Positions 47,824-59,749 of a DNA stretch of 64,000 nt are shown piece after piece. The stretch is taken from assembly GCF_000004075.3 (NCBI RefSeq), contig NC_026657.2, positions 7,874,001 through 7,938,000 of the forward strand, read 5' to 3'. Under the pieces are notes generated by a model. That model was not told the DNA's origin. It saw only the letters and a program-made list of their open reading frames with translations, and searched no databases. The DNA is from Cucumis sativus. Taxonomy: Eukaryota; Streptophyta; Magnoliopsida; Cucurbitales; Cucurbitaceae. The position numbers and the translations under genes are program-made. Each line of letters begins with the position of its first letter. Position 1 is the first letter of the stretch.

Positions 47824-48482
47824 AATCATTTCCAACGACATGAATTTCCATCTTATACTCACTTGCTATTACTACCTTATAAAAAGTAGCCATGAACTTT
47901 GCCTTTATTTTAAAAGCACTTTGATTTTTTCAAATGTATTAAAATTACCCTTGTTTACCCTTTTAAGGACAATGACCTAAAACGATATAGTGATTTAAAA
48001 ATTACCTACTACGTCATTTTCATATCTTAATTTTCATTTAGATTCTAAATAATTTATATTCCAACCCATATCTTTAAAATATTTGTAAAGATTCATAGCA
48101 CTGCAACAACTTATATTAAGGGTATATTTGAAACAAATGTGAAAATTTAAAGATATTTTTCATGATTTTTCATAAGTGTTTTTTTTTATAACTTAAATCT
48201 ATTTAAAATTTTAAAATAGAAAAATTGTCAAAAATCACCGAATATAAAATTTATTTTGTTTTTAGCGTTCTCTTAGTTTTCTTTTTTCTTTCTATTTTTT
48301 AAAAGACCCCTAAAGAAAATAAGTAATTAAAAAAATCTGAATGGTCGTTTGCTAAACGGTTAGGAGGAGGAAGCGACGAAGACAATCAATCCCTCCAACT
48401 CCATCTGCAACTGCGAGTATCAGCAAAAATCTTCATCGATTCAAGATTTCTCGAACTTCATAGCAGAAGAAAGTTCAAATTA

Positions 48483-50399
48483 ATGCTTGTTCCTGCAAAT
48501 TCATGCCATTTATGGCCCTCAACACCGCCGACCCTTCTCCTCCTCCGCCATTGCGAGACTCAGAACGACGTGAATCAAGTCCACGCCAGAATCATCAAAA
48601 CCGGCTACTTAAAAAATTCGTCGCTCACAACCAAAATCATTCTCAATTCCATTTCTTCCCCCCACAAACCGCTAGTGGAATTTGCTCGTTACGTCTTCTT
48701 CACTCGCTATGCTGTTCAAAGAATTCGTCGGAATCACCTCGATGACGATCCGTTTCTCTGGAATGCTGTGATTAAATCGTATTCGCATGGGAATGAACCT
48801 GTTCGAGCTCTGGTATTGTTTTGTATGATGCTTGAGAATGGATTTTGTGTTGATAAGTTTTCGTTTTCTTTGATTCTGAAAGCATGTGCTCGTGTGTGTT
48901 TGGTGGAGGAAGGGAAACAGATTCATGGGTTGTTGATGAAGTTAGAAATTGGGTCGAATTTGTTTCTGCTTAATTGTTTGATTGCTATGTATTTGAGATG
49001 TGGGGATATTGAGTTTGCACGGCAGGTGTTCGACAGAATGCCAATTCAGGACTCTGTTTCGTATAATTCGATGATTGATGGTTATGTGAAATCTGGGACG
49101 ATTGATTTGGCTCGTGAGTTGTTTGATTCTATGCCATTGGAAGACAAGAATTTAATCTCTTGGAACTCAATGCTTGGTGGCTTTGCACAAACAAAAGATG
49201 GTATTGGGTTAGCATTGGAACTGTTTGAGAAAATGCCTGAGAGAGATTTGGTTTCTTGGAACACCATAATTGGCGGTTTTGCCAAATGTGGGCGCATAGA
49301 ATTTGCTCATAGTTTGTTCAATAGGATGCCGAAAAGAGATGTCATTAGTTGGTCCAATATGATCGATGGTTATGCAAAATTGGGCGACATTAAGGTTGCA
49401 AGGACCCTGTTTGATGAAATGCCTGACAAAGATGTGGTTGCTTTTAATACCATAATGGCCGGCTATGCTCAGAATGGTTATTACACAGAAGCATTAGAAA
49501 TCTTTCATGAGATGCAAAGACAAAGCAACTTATCTCCTGATGAAACAACGCTAGTGGTCGCGCTTTCAGCCATTTCTCAGTTAGGACACGTTGAGAAGGC
49601 TGCAAGTATGCATAACTATTTTCTAGAAAACGGCATTTCAGTGACGGGAAAGGTTGCTGTTGCCCTTATTGACATGTATTCTAAATGTGGCAGCATTGAA
49701 AACGCCATATTGATATTTGATGGTGTTGATCAAAAGGGTATCGACCATTGGAATGCTATGATTAGTGGAATGGCGAGAAACGGTTTGGGCAAATTGGCTT
49801 TTGGGATGCTTTTGGAGATGCATAGGCTTTCTGTGAAACCAGATGGCATCACTTTCATCGGTGTGCTGAATGCTTGTGCACATGCTGGACTGGTTAAAGA
49901 AGGGTTGATTTGTTTTGAGTTGATGAGAAAAGTTCACAAGTTAGAGCCAAAGCTACAGCATTATGGATGCATGGTTGACATCCTTGGCAAAGCAGGACTA
50001 GTTGAAGGAGCATTGAAATTCATAGAGGAGATGCCCATTGAGCCAAATGATATAATATGGCGGACTTTGCTTAGTGCTTGCCAAAACCATGAAAATTTTA
50101 CCATTGGAGAACTCATTGCCAAGCATCTTATGACGATGGATTCATGTAACTCAAGTTCTTATGTTCTCCTTTCGAATATTTACGCACGTCTCGGCCTGTG
50201 GAGCGCTGCGAGCAAGGTACGAATGATGATGAAAAAGCAAAATTTAACTAAAGTTCCAGGATGCAGTTGGATTGAACTTGAGGGGGTTGTTCATGAGTTC
50301 TTGGTTCGTGATAAATCTCATCCCTATGTTTCTGAAATATATTCTGTGTTAGATGGTTTTGGAGCATCAAATTTGCAGGTTATTGATTGTAAATGTTAA
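48483..50399 (+). CDS. CRR4: PLS-class pentatricopeptide repeat protein, CRR4-like
   Basis: A single-exon gene of 638 aa, as most plant PPR genes. These proteins bind organelle RNA in a sequence-specific way. The N-terminus (MLVPANSCHLWPSTPPTLLL) could be a chloroplast transit peptide. The DVNQVHARIIKTG start and about a dozen alternating P, L and S motifs follow, for example DSVSYNSMIDGYVKSGTIDL, DLVSWNTIIGGFAKCGRIEF and VALIDMYSKCGSIENAI. The C-terminal E region contains LQHYGCMVDILGKAGLVEGA, NDIIWRTLLSACQNH and VPGCSWIELEGVVHEFLV, and there is no DYW domain. Layout and sequence fit Arabidopsis At2g45350 (CRR4), which is needed for C-to-U editing that creates the ndhD start codon in chloroplasts. 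The orthology is from memory; membership of the PLS-E class is certain. Confidence 0.9.
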   Translation: MLVPANSCHLWPSTPPTLLLLRHCETQNDVNQVHARIIKTGYLKNSSLTTKIILNSISSPHKPLVEFARYVFFTRYAVQRIRRNHLDDDPFLWNAVIKSYSHGNEPVRALVLFCMMLENGFCVDKFSFSLILKACARVCLVEEGKQIHGLLMKLEIGSNLFLLNCLIAMYLRCGDIEFARQVFDRMPIQDSVSYNSMIDGYVKSGTIDLARELFDSMPLEDKNLISWNSMLGGFAQTKDGIGLALELFEKMPERDLVSWNTIIGGFAKCGRIEFAHSLFNRMPKRDVISWSNMIDGYAKLGDIKVARTLFDEMPDKDVVAFNTIMAGYAQNGYYTEALEIFHEMQRQSNLSPDETTLVVALSAISQLGHVEKAASMHNYFLENGISVTGKVAVALIDMYSKCGSIENAILIFDGVDQKGIDHWNAMISGMARNGLGKLAFGMLLEMHRLSVKPDGITFIGVLNACAHAGLVKEGLICFELMRKVHKLEPKLQHYGCMVDILGKAGLVEGALKFIEEMPIEPNDIIWRTLLSACQNHENFTIGELIAKHLMTMDSCNSSSYVLLSNIYARLGLWSAASKVRMMMKKQNLTKVPGCSWIELEGVVHEFLVRDKSHPYVSEIYSVLDGFGASNLQVIDCKC

Positions 50400-51062
50400 T
50401 GTAGATTACCACTGCACATACGTAAAAATGTACAAAAGGTTCTCAACAGAAGAATTCCGTTAAATTTATGAACTAAATTGTAGGTTTACTTCCAAACTTT
50501 GAGTTTTTTCTTTATTTGGTTTCAAACCTTTTGAAAGTGTTTTGATAGGTTTTTAAACCTTCAAATTTGTGCCTAATAAATTCTTGTGAATTTTAAGTTA
50601 TAATATTAATGGAATCTCAAGCTTGCAATTTAATGATTAACCTATATGTGGTTTAAAAAAAAAAAATAACTCTATGACTAAATTGATAATTTTGAAAGTT
50701 CATAAACAAAAAATCTCCAAGTTTGTAAACTAACTTCATACTTAAACATTTATTTTTATCCTCATATATATATATATTCATTCATGATGAACATTTTAAC
50801 TTGTGAAATTGTTGATATAGATAATTTAATTATAACTAGCTAACTTTATGCAAATCAATGAATTGACATAATGTTAGAGTAGCAAAAGTGAGTTTAGTTG
50901 AACGATAATTGATATGATCTTTCATTTAAAAGTGGGAGGCTCGAATATCCTTCTCACAATTGTTGTACTAAAAAACACATTATACAGTAGTAACAAGTTT
51001 TATATTTGAACTATTGTAGTTAAAGTTTTACTAGAATTAAATTCAGTATGATAATTTAAAAC

Positions 51063-51222
51063 TCGTTTGGATTGACTTAAAAAAAAATGTTTTTCAAAAT
51101 CTCTTTTTTATTTAAACTCATTTGTCTTATGATATACTTTTAAAAACTATTTTGAGAAGTTGTTTTGACAGTCCAATTTTCTAAAAATGAATTATTTTTA
51201 AGTTAAATACAAAATGTGTTTA
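51063..51222 (-). repeat. Dispersed MITE-like repeat, family B, copy 3
   Basis: Starts GTTTGGATTGACTTAAAAAA and ends AAATACAAAATGTGTTT. Its reverse complement reads AAACACATTTTGTATTT, a middle with ACAAATGAGTTTAAATAAAA, and AAGTCAATCCAAAC, matching the copy at 25543-25726. Confidence 0.55.
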
Positions 51223-51276
51223 TCAAAATATATATAAAAAAAATTACAAATACAGTAATTAGATTCAAAATAGGAA

Positions 51277-51440
51277 TATTTTTTTTAAGAAATAGCAAAA
51301 TGAAATAGCAAAATAAATTAAAATATTTACAAGCTATAGCAAAATTTTGGATAGTCTTCTATCATTGTAGACTATCCGCGTGATAGAATTTGCTATAAAT
51401 TATACATATTTTATAAAATTTGCTATTTTTAAATTTTTTA
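51277..51440. repeat. Inverted-repeat element with TAGCAAA ends
   Basis: The left part has AAATAGCAAAATAAATTAAA and TATAGCAAAATT; the right part has TTTGCTATTTTTAAATTTTT, its imperfect reverse. The centre is GATAGTC, then CTATCATTGTAGACTATCCG, itself palindromic. It is a non-coding MITE-like element. Confidence 0.55.
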
Positions 51441-51617
51441 TTTTAAAGTAATTAAATATATAACAACATTTGAATAAAATTACAAATATAACAAAATCTA
51501 TTTGTGATAGATGTTGACAGAGTCTTTGTGGTCTATCATTAATAGATTTTGATAGATTTTTTTATATTTGTAATTTTATTCCAATGTTGTTATATACTTA
51601 ATTATTATTCTTAAAAT
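51441..51617. repeat. MITE-like inverted repeat
   Basis: The left arm ATATAACAACATTTGAATAA, then AATTACAAATATAACAAAAT (about 51457-51500), is matched by the reverse complement of the right arm (TTTATATTTGTAATTTTATT, then CCAATGTTGTTATAT, near 51561-51595). The two arms agree at nearly every base over about 45 bases, with a loop of about 60 bases that carries CTATC/GATAG units. It has the form of a hairpin-type non-autonomous element. Confidence 0.7.
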
Positions 51618-53448
51618 TGTCTTCAACTATAATTATCAAAAAGAAAAAACTCGGTTGATTATAATATTATTATATACCAATTTACTTTTTATTAAACTCT
51701 GAAAATCTCACTTACAAGTTAACAACTGGGATCCTAAAGTTTAGTTTAATCTTAAAAGCACGTTGGAGTGAAGATTGGTCACACTATTACTTTACCCAAT
51801 CATTTATGCAATTATTCAATTACACACAACTCTGAACCATAGTAATAATAATAAAATTAAAACCAATGTCAGAAAATCAAAATAAATAGAAACCTAAAAA
51901 GAAAATGACAAATTTTGATCACAGGCAACAAAATCACAGAAGGAAAAAGCAGTGATTCTTTTTTTGTCTTTTATTTCTTTTCTCTTTGTAAGGATTACGA
52001 CAACTAACATTCACAAGTCTAACAATACAGACTCCCCTTTCAGCTGTCGTCCAACGAAAACGACGAGAGCGTTCCGACATCACCGTCCATGTCGACTTTT
52101 GGAACCTTTTCTTCTCCCTTTTTCTCTTGTTGGTAAATACCCAAGGCCTTATTCCCATAGTTGCCTTCTATTTCTGAATTATTGCACCAAATCTCTACAG
52201 AAAAAGTGAAAAGAGAAAAAGAAAAAGGTAATATTGTATTTGACCTTTAAGTTTGGTGCTTGTTAGTTGTCAAAGGCGAAAGAATGGAAGTTTTGAGACT
52301 GAGATTCAAGTTATATTTATATTAGGATTTCATTTAGGTCTCTTTCTTTAAGAATCGGGTTGATTGATAAGTGTAACTAAGTATATCGCATATTGGATTG
52401 GACATGTCCTCGAAGGCATATTGGGATCTTAGGCTAAGGCCGAGGAGGAGCGAGGAGACGTAGTTGTTCTTGATCTTTCATTCATTTGGTTTTAAATTTA
52501 TTGTTGGGTCCTCAGCAACTAATTTTCTTCAGTATGAAGCTTGACACATGGATATTGTCATGTCTATGAGTATGACGTATACGTTATCGGAGTGAATAAA
52601 TACTTTCATTATATACTAAAAAAATTCACAAAAACAATCCAACAAAATGTCACAAATATGTATTAATTACTGCTTTAAATGTTTTTTGAAAAATATCCAT
52701 CTAATACTTGGATATTTTGGATAAGATTTCTGTCAATTTAAAATGAGTTTGATAGCTTTCATTGAATAATAAAGAGTACTTAAAAAGAGTGTTTTTGTGG
52801 TGTTTGGGTATTAATTAAAATTTGATACTGAAAAATATTAATAGGATATGGAATAGCTTTTGAAAACACTTCACCTTGTATTAATCATTATGAAAATTTT
52901 GATTACTAGTTTATATATTAGTTAATTTTCTTTTACCAAAAATGAACATTTAAAATCATTATTATGAAAAATAATCCTGAACTCAGCAATTAATTTTGGT
53001 CAATTTTTGTAATAATTTTGTTTAGTTCTTAGAAAGCTATTTCAAAGGACCATAATTAATGTCAATTTCAGAACCAATGCTACCAAAAATATTATGAAAT
53101 TAATCATTAAAATTCTCATGGAAAACAACTCATCTTTTCAGTATTTTCTTGATCCACATATTTTGCCAACCTTTCTGTGTCAAAATTATGATGTGATATT
53201 ATGAAGATTGTTCATCAAAGATTCGTAACTTTGAATATGGTTGCAACAAAATTCATGAAGAGATTCTCTAATTTACATTATTCTTCGACAAAACAGCCTG
53301 GTTTTTACATAGACATACATACCATTTTTGTACCTTTTCTACATTAAAAATAGCATGAAAAATAATTTTTAAACCTTCATTTACACCATAATATATTAGT
53401 AGTCAGTGTTCGATCTGCTTAGCTTCTATATGGACCTTCATCTGAAAA

Positions 53449-56071
53449 TTAAGGCATGGACTCTACAGAAATCCCAAACTTCCCCATTTCCTCGAGTTCT
53501 TCCACGACAACGTCAATCGTCGGACGAAGTTCGGGATATTCGTGAGTGCAGATCACTGCAAGTTTTCCTAGTTTGGCTGCCTCTGATTCTAAGAATCTTC
53601 CTTCAAGCTTAGAGTCAATGAAGTCCTCGAACTGACGCAACTCGATAGTGTTGTAGTTCAACTTCATGATGCTTGTTTTCCCGGAGATGACTTGAAGTAC
53701 AATCATTCCAAATGCGTAGATATCGCTCTTCTCGGTGAATCGACCCGTTGTCGTGTACTCGGGAGGGAGGTATCCTAAAGCAGCACTGACTTTTAGCATC
53801 GAGAAGATAATGTCATCGGCGAGAAGTTTGTGAAGCCCAGAATCTGAGAGCAAGGGGTTGTAGTTTGCATCAATGAGCACTTTATCAGCTGATATGTTTT
53901 GGTGAATCAATGCAGGTTTCTTTCCGATCTTTCTGTGCAAATATCCCAAACCTACAACATTTCCAAAAGCCACAAAAATCAGTTTCGAATTCACGAAAAC
54001 CGAAATCGAGCAGGAAAACTACAAAAAACTGAGTTAAACCAAGCATTTCTTCAAAGTCAGATAACATTAGCAGTTCCATATTTTGATGCTTATATCAATA
54101 ACTCAACTTCATGTTTAATGGAATAAGGAACACAAACCTTTGGCGATGCCGCATATGATCGATACACGGGTGGACCAATCGAGAACCTTCCCACTGCCAT
54201 TGCTATCATCAAGATATTGCATCAAAGTTCCATTTGCGGCGAAATCATAGATCAGATAGCACTCTCCTCGGTCTTTTGAACAGCATAAACCTCTGAACTT
54301 GACAAGATTTTCATGGTTCATTGAGATAAGTATCTTCAAGCCCTTCAAAAATTCAGCTTCATCAGATTTGCAGCTTGTCTTGCCAATGCACTTGATAGCA
54401 ACAACTGATCCATCTCTCAACTTTCCCTTGTAAAGAGCCGAAAAATTGTTCCTGCCTAATAAGTTCGACTTTGAGAAGCATTGTGTTGCACGCTCCACGT
54501 CTTCTAGATTAAACATGAAGCTCTTGAATATCTCTCGTGATGATGCGCTCCCACCTTGATCTTTGGCTAATGGATCCCATCCATTTGAATACTCTAGATT
54601 GATGAGAGGAGAAGCATTTCTTCTGTAAACCTCCCTGACTTGGCTAGTAATGATCCGTCTACTTATACCATTAGAAGTACTTCCAAATTTATGTTCATTG
54701 CGACGATACCAGGAAAACGTCGCAAGACCAATGGCTGAGAATGCAGCAAAAACTCCAATCACTCCAAGAGCCACTCCGACTCGTGAAGATTTCGATTGTC
54801 TTGAACAGTTACCTCCATTGCAATTGGAGCCTAAATTAGCTGACTCAGGGATATCTCTAGCAGAATGATCATTGCCCGGTAGTTGGGGTAGAAACGGTTC
54901 GGGTCGGCTTGGATTCAAACTTTTCAACTTACTACAAGGATTTAAGTCCTGAAATCCCACTCCACAAAGACTTGGGTTGTTGAGGTACATAAATTTTTCC
55001 TTCAATCTCTTGAAACCTGAATTTCCATTGAGAATGATTACAAAAACGACCAACTCTCAGAACTGATCAAACAATTAAATCCACAATACAAAGAAACTTC
55101 ACAAACGATTCGCTATCGACAATAACACATTACCTGGAGGAACGTTACCGGTTAGCGAGTTGTTCTCGACATTAAACACTTCAAGAGCAGGAGCATCGGC
55201 TAATATCACGGGAATCGGACCGAAAAACTTGTTGTTACTCAAGTTTAATCGTGTTAGCGCAGTCAAATTCCCTAAACTTGCAGGAATTGCTCCCGTTAGC
55301 TGATTATACTGTAGAGCAAGAACATTGAGCACCTTCATATTCCCCACTTGTGATGGTATCCCACCAGTTAATTTGTTGTAACAAAGCTGCAGCACTGAAG
55401 AACAAAAGATCCCCGCAATTTATTTTCACCAATTCAAATCAACTACTAAGAATATGCTTTGAAAAATCAGCTTTAGCTAACAAATCACAAGCAACCTCCC
55501 CCTAGAACATTGAGTTTACGAGTTCAATATGGCAGGGGAAATTGAAGTTTATGCTACACAAGTTCTAATTCTAAACAGATTTCAAGTATATAGAAAAGTC
55601 ATCAAGCAAAATCCAGAACGTAAACTACTTAAACCCACCTTGAAGATTTGCCATATTCCCAATCTCGAAAGGAATTTCCCCAGAGAGTTGATTCACATTG
55701 AGATACAAATCAGTCAGTTGATTCAAACTCGCAATTTCCTTAGGAATTTCACCGACCAGAGCATTGAAATGCAAGTACAACCCCGTCAAACTTCTAAGTC
55801 CAGCGACGGCCGACGGAATGTTGCCGGAAAGCCCCATCCCCTGCAGAGAAATATTCACCACTTTCCCTTGCTCGTTACAAGCAACTCCCTCAAAATACCC
55901 ACCACATGGATTTGAAGACGGATTCCATGACGTTAACAAAGTGCTATGTGGGTCTAACGAAGCTTTAATCGACATTAAAGTAGAAAGCTCAGTGGACTCA
56001 GAAATAGCAAAAGGGGAAGAAAAAACAAGAAAGAAGATGGAAATCAAAAGCGAGTGGAATACTGCAGACAT
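53449..56071 (-). CDS. LRR receptor-like kinase with a degenerate kinase domain (At5g51560-like)
   Basis: Four coding exons on the - strand, 56071-55639, 55394-55134, 55016-54138 and 53951-53449, give 691 aa; all junctions are GT-AG. The start MSAVFHSLLISIFFLVFSSP is a signal peptide; it is the first ATG after an in-frame stop. Next come an N-terminal LRR cap (STLMSIKASLDP to CGGYFEGVAC) and about seven LRRs of the LxxNxLxGxIP type. A juxtamembrane Cys-pair region and a single membrane span (VALGVIGVFAAFSAIGLATF) follow, then a cytoplasmic kinase-like domain. The ATP lysine is kept (VVAIKCIGKT). The catalytic HRD is HQN (LIHQNISADKVLID), DFG is DSG, and the glycine loop is GRNNFS. It is therefore a likely pseudokinase acting as scaffold or co-receptor. 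Late motifs (GYLPPEYTTTGRFTEKSDIY) are normal. The frame is open throughout, so this is not a pseudogene. Confidence 0.93.
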
Positions 56072-59048
56072 GGCTGAAACAGAGGAAGCCAAGAAACCCA
56101 AAAAATCCGATTCAGAATGGGTATTTCTATACTATCCAACCAATTCAAAAGAAGTGGGTATTGAATGATATCTTGGAATTGGTGGTATGTTGATAGTGAA
56201 GCGTCTTCAATGGCGGGAGAGACAGAGGATTGGAGCAGAGAGGAATTGAAAAGTGGAAGGAAAATGGAAATGGGAAGTGGAGAGAGTTATCCTTTCCTGT
56301 GAATGAATATCAGAGAGATCGCTGACAAACTTACGGCCACAAAATGCTTCACAATCTCATAGACTTGAGATTCTTTCTTCTCTCTCTCTCTGTATTTCTC
56401 TCTACTGATTCATATGCAAGAGTTCAGTCTCAGTAAAAGCTGTGAAAACAGGGCGTTTCCACTCTCATATAATATTTAGAAAAATAATTGGGTGATGCCA
56501 AAGTTTTTAATTAAATTCTACCCCAAAGTTATCTTTACTTAATTTACTTTATAAATTACCTTTTAATACAACCCTCCCAAGAAGTAAATACCCAACCTTT
56601 TCCTTTGTTTTAAGACGGAAGATGGTGTCAATTATGATTGAATTAACAACACTAATTAAAAACCATCCCACATATAATCATTAAATTCAAAATATTACAA
56701 CATTTAAAAATTATTATTTCAAAAATTATAATTATATCATCGTTTAACTAGTGATAAATAACCCTATTAAATTTAAATTCATGTTTAAAATTTCTATAGA
56801 TATATTGTAAAAAAAGTAATAATTATAATTAGTTACAATTAATTTTTTAAAATTAATTATAATTATTTTTCTATAAAAAATATTATATGGAGAAATTTTG
56901 GAGCTATATACGAGTGGATGACTATATATAAAAGTTTTGTAGATGTTGATCACTTTACGATAAAAAAGTAAAAAATTCAAACTTTTGACCTTCAAGTTAT
57001 GTTCTTGTAGTTAAATTTGAAATTATTTATTTAGATGTGATATAAAATAAACTTTTTTAAAAAATATGTAATGTTGATGGTCACGTGTATGAACCGATGT
57101 ATTGTCGTTTTCAAAGCTTGAGTAGTCCAAACTAGAGCGTCTCCACCTAAATACTCGAACTATAAGTTGGGTGTAACTCTTTTTGTTTTGTTTTTGTCTT
57201 ACTAGTGTTCGAAACATTTAATTTGTTGATGCATATTAATATAACATTGCAATGTACAATTTAAAGTCTACTATTAATAATCTTTTTTTTTTTGTTCATT
57301 TGATTTTTGGTATAAGCAAAGGAGTAATTTTCACCATTAATTTTAATATCACATTATTGGATAAAAACATAAGTAATCCTCTAAAAAAAAAAAATTGTTA
57401 AACATGTGTGTATATATTATTATTAGAGAAATAAAACATCACATAATAACTTTTCTTTTATTTAATTTATTCAAGTTATTTCAAATGATAAAATTTTTAA
57501 AAAATTTACAAATACAACAAAATACGTTTAGTGAAATTGTAAAAATAGTAATTTTGATAAACTATTTACAACATATAGCAAAATTTCAGATTTTATTAAT
57601 AGTAGAGATCGATATGCTTTTTTTCGTTTTTATCATTTAAATTTATTTTACTATTTTTAAAAATACTCAATTTCTCTATAAATTAAAAGAAATGATGCAT
57701 TATTGAAATGCAATAATAAAATACCATTATTCCAAAACCTCAAATAACTCAATTATATTTATTGAATAATTAAGATTCCTTTTTATTTTTATTTTTCTTT
57801 GATATATAGCCAACCCCATGTTATTTTTCATTAAATTGCTCCCCCTTGGCTGCCTAACCTTAATTTATTTAAATAATTTTATATAACTTATGAAACAATT
57901 TAATATATAATAAAAAATGTGCATAATGTTTTAATATTGAATTAATATTAAATGAATACTATAGAAGTCTGTTTCATGTATTTATTGAAGTCCCTCTTTA
58001 CTTTAATATATCTCATTTGTCTGTTTGCTTTCTATGAGTTTGGCATGTCAGTCTCTCACAATAAGTTGTAGTTTTATATTACTTTCTATTTTTCATTACT
58101 TTTCATTTGCATTAAAATAGTTAATATTACCCTAATAAACATCTTTTTATTTATAGAATAGTAAAGGTTGTAAAAATAATTCTCCTTAGTTTTTAATAAA
58201 CTATTTACTATGACACAAAATTTATTCCTAAACATTTCGTCAGAGGCTCTATTTTTAAAATTTTCTCCCAACAAAAGAAAAAATATATAATTTAAACTTA
58301 TAGCTAAATTTGGAAGAAAAATTAAATTATATAAAAAAAACAGCTTATAACACCTTTTTTTGTATATTACAAATTTGATAAATATGATGAATCTACTTTA
58401 AAATTTGTTATTTTCACAATTTAGGATAAATTGTAGTTGACATAATAATTTGTTTTTTTTGGCTATTTTTACAAATTTCCAATTTTGAAATTACGACATA
58501 TTTTAGCGTTTTATTAATAAATTAAAATAAAGCTATTAATAATAATAAAGAAAAGTAACTACATTTATTTATTTTAATTTCAAACAAAAGAAAGAATCTA
58601 AAATTGTTTTGTTTATTAAATATACGAAATTTAAAAGAAACTTTTGAACTTTGTAGTAAACAAAATTAAACATATAGTTTATTGGCAATTTTGATAATAA
58701 AAATTAGAAAAAGTTTGAATTTCATCCCTATAATTTAACGATCTTTTCATATGAATTATTATCTAAATATTTTTTATATATTATATGAATATAATAACAA
58801 AGTTTACCATAGAAGAACTAAATTTATAATCTAACATAAACATTATCTTAAAATCGTAATAAGACAAAATCCTCATAATGTGTCCAAAAAAGTAAAAGTT
58901 TTAATATATTTAGGGTATGGCTATGGTTAGTGACCCCAACAATAAGAGGCCCATTCATTCATCACCTTCTCTGCCCCATCCTCCTTTGCTTTCCTTCTTC
59001 TGTCCTTTTTGCCTCACTATTTTGTTTGTTATTAATATAGAACTCTCT

Positions 59049-59333
59049 CGCTTTTACGACTTGATCTTAATCATGAGTGAGTTACGAGCTTCTGTCTACA
59101 AGACAGTCATTTAACTTTTATGAGATAGGTGAATTATGTCTATCGTTTTTACGACTCGACTTTAATCATGAGTCAATTATGAGTTTATATCTATAAGACA
59201 GTCATTTAACTTGTACTAGATGACTGAATTATGTCTATCGTTTTTACGACTCGACCTTAATCATGACTGGATTATGAGTTTCTATCTATAAGAGAGTCAT
59301 TTAACTTGTATGAAATGAGTGAGAGTGATTAAA
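59049..59333. repeat. Three-copy tandem repeat, period 95 bp
   Basis: The unit starts CG, then T-rich TTTTACGACT, and holds TTAATCATGA and AGACAGTCATTTAACTT or close variants. Starts are at 59049, 59144 and 59239, so the period is exactly 95 in both steps. The copies differ at roughly ten or more positions each, so the array is not recent. Confidence 0.9.
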
Positions 59334-59749
59334 CCTATTGTTTTGAGAATTTTGTCTAAGTAGAAAGTTGTAAATATAACTACCTAAAATGAAATTCACT
59401 CGTTTTCATGTTGTACTTGTATTTGTGGTAAAAGAAAGTTTTCTTCTTATCTCTTAAAAACAAATTTAAACTTGCTATATAATATAAATGCATGAGTTTG
59501 TATTGAATATTTGTTATGATATTAACTTAGATTTGGGTCATCCACTTTATTATTGTCTTCATCATTTGGTTAATGTTCATGAGACAAGTAAAAAGAGTAA
59601 TTATTATATCCAAAGGATATAATAAGTTATTTTCAATTAAAGCTCAAATATAGCAACATAAAAGAATTATATGGACTACTACATTTACTTTTCCAGCTAT
59701 ACATGCATTTTAATTAAGAAAATTGCACTAAATGACAAAAAAATTAGAA

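Larger units (their letters stand above)
50400..53448. other. Spacer between the PPR and receptor kinase genes
   Basis: AT-rich, with a family B repeat (51063-51222) and two adjacent inverted-repeat elements (51277-51617). A more complex segment at 51930-52200 has open frames on both strands but no recognisable protein. The last 250 bases are the likely 3' UTR of the - strand kinase gene. Confidence 0.45.

Noticed and set aside
51934-52209. Overlapping open frames on both strands in a slightly more complex segment
   Set aside because: Neither frame matches a known protein; a 5' leader or lost exon is possible but cannot be shown.
56071-56101. Upstream extension of the receptor kinase by ten residues
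   Set aside because: The extension would begin with TTG. The first ATG in that frame is at 56071 and begins a good signal peptide.
58917-59114. 65-codon open frame starting MAMVSDPNNKRP
   Set aside because: It runs into the 95-base tandem repeat, has no known domain and no promoter-like context. It could be a small gene, but I cannot support it.
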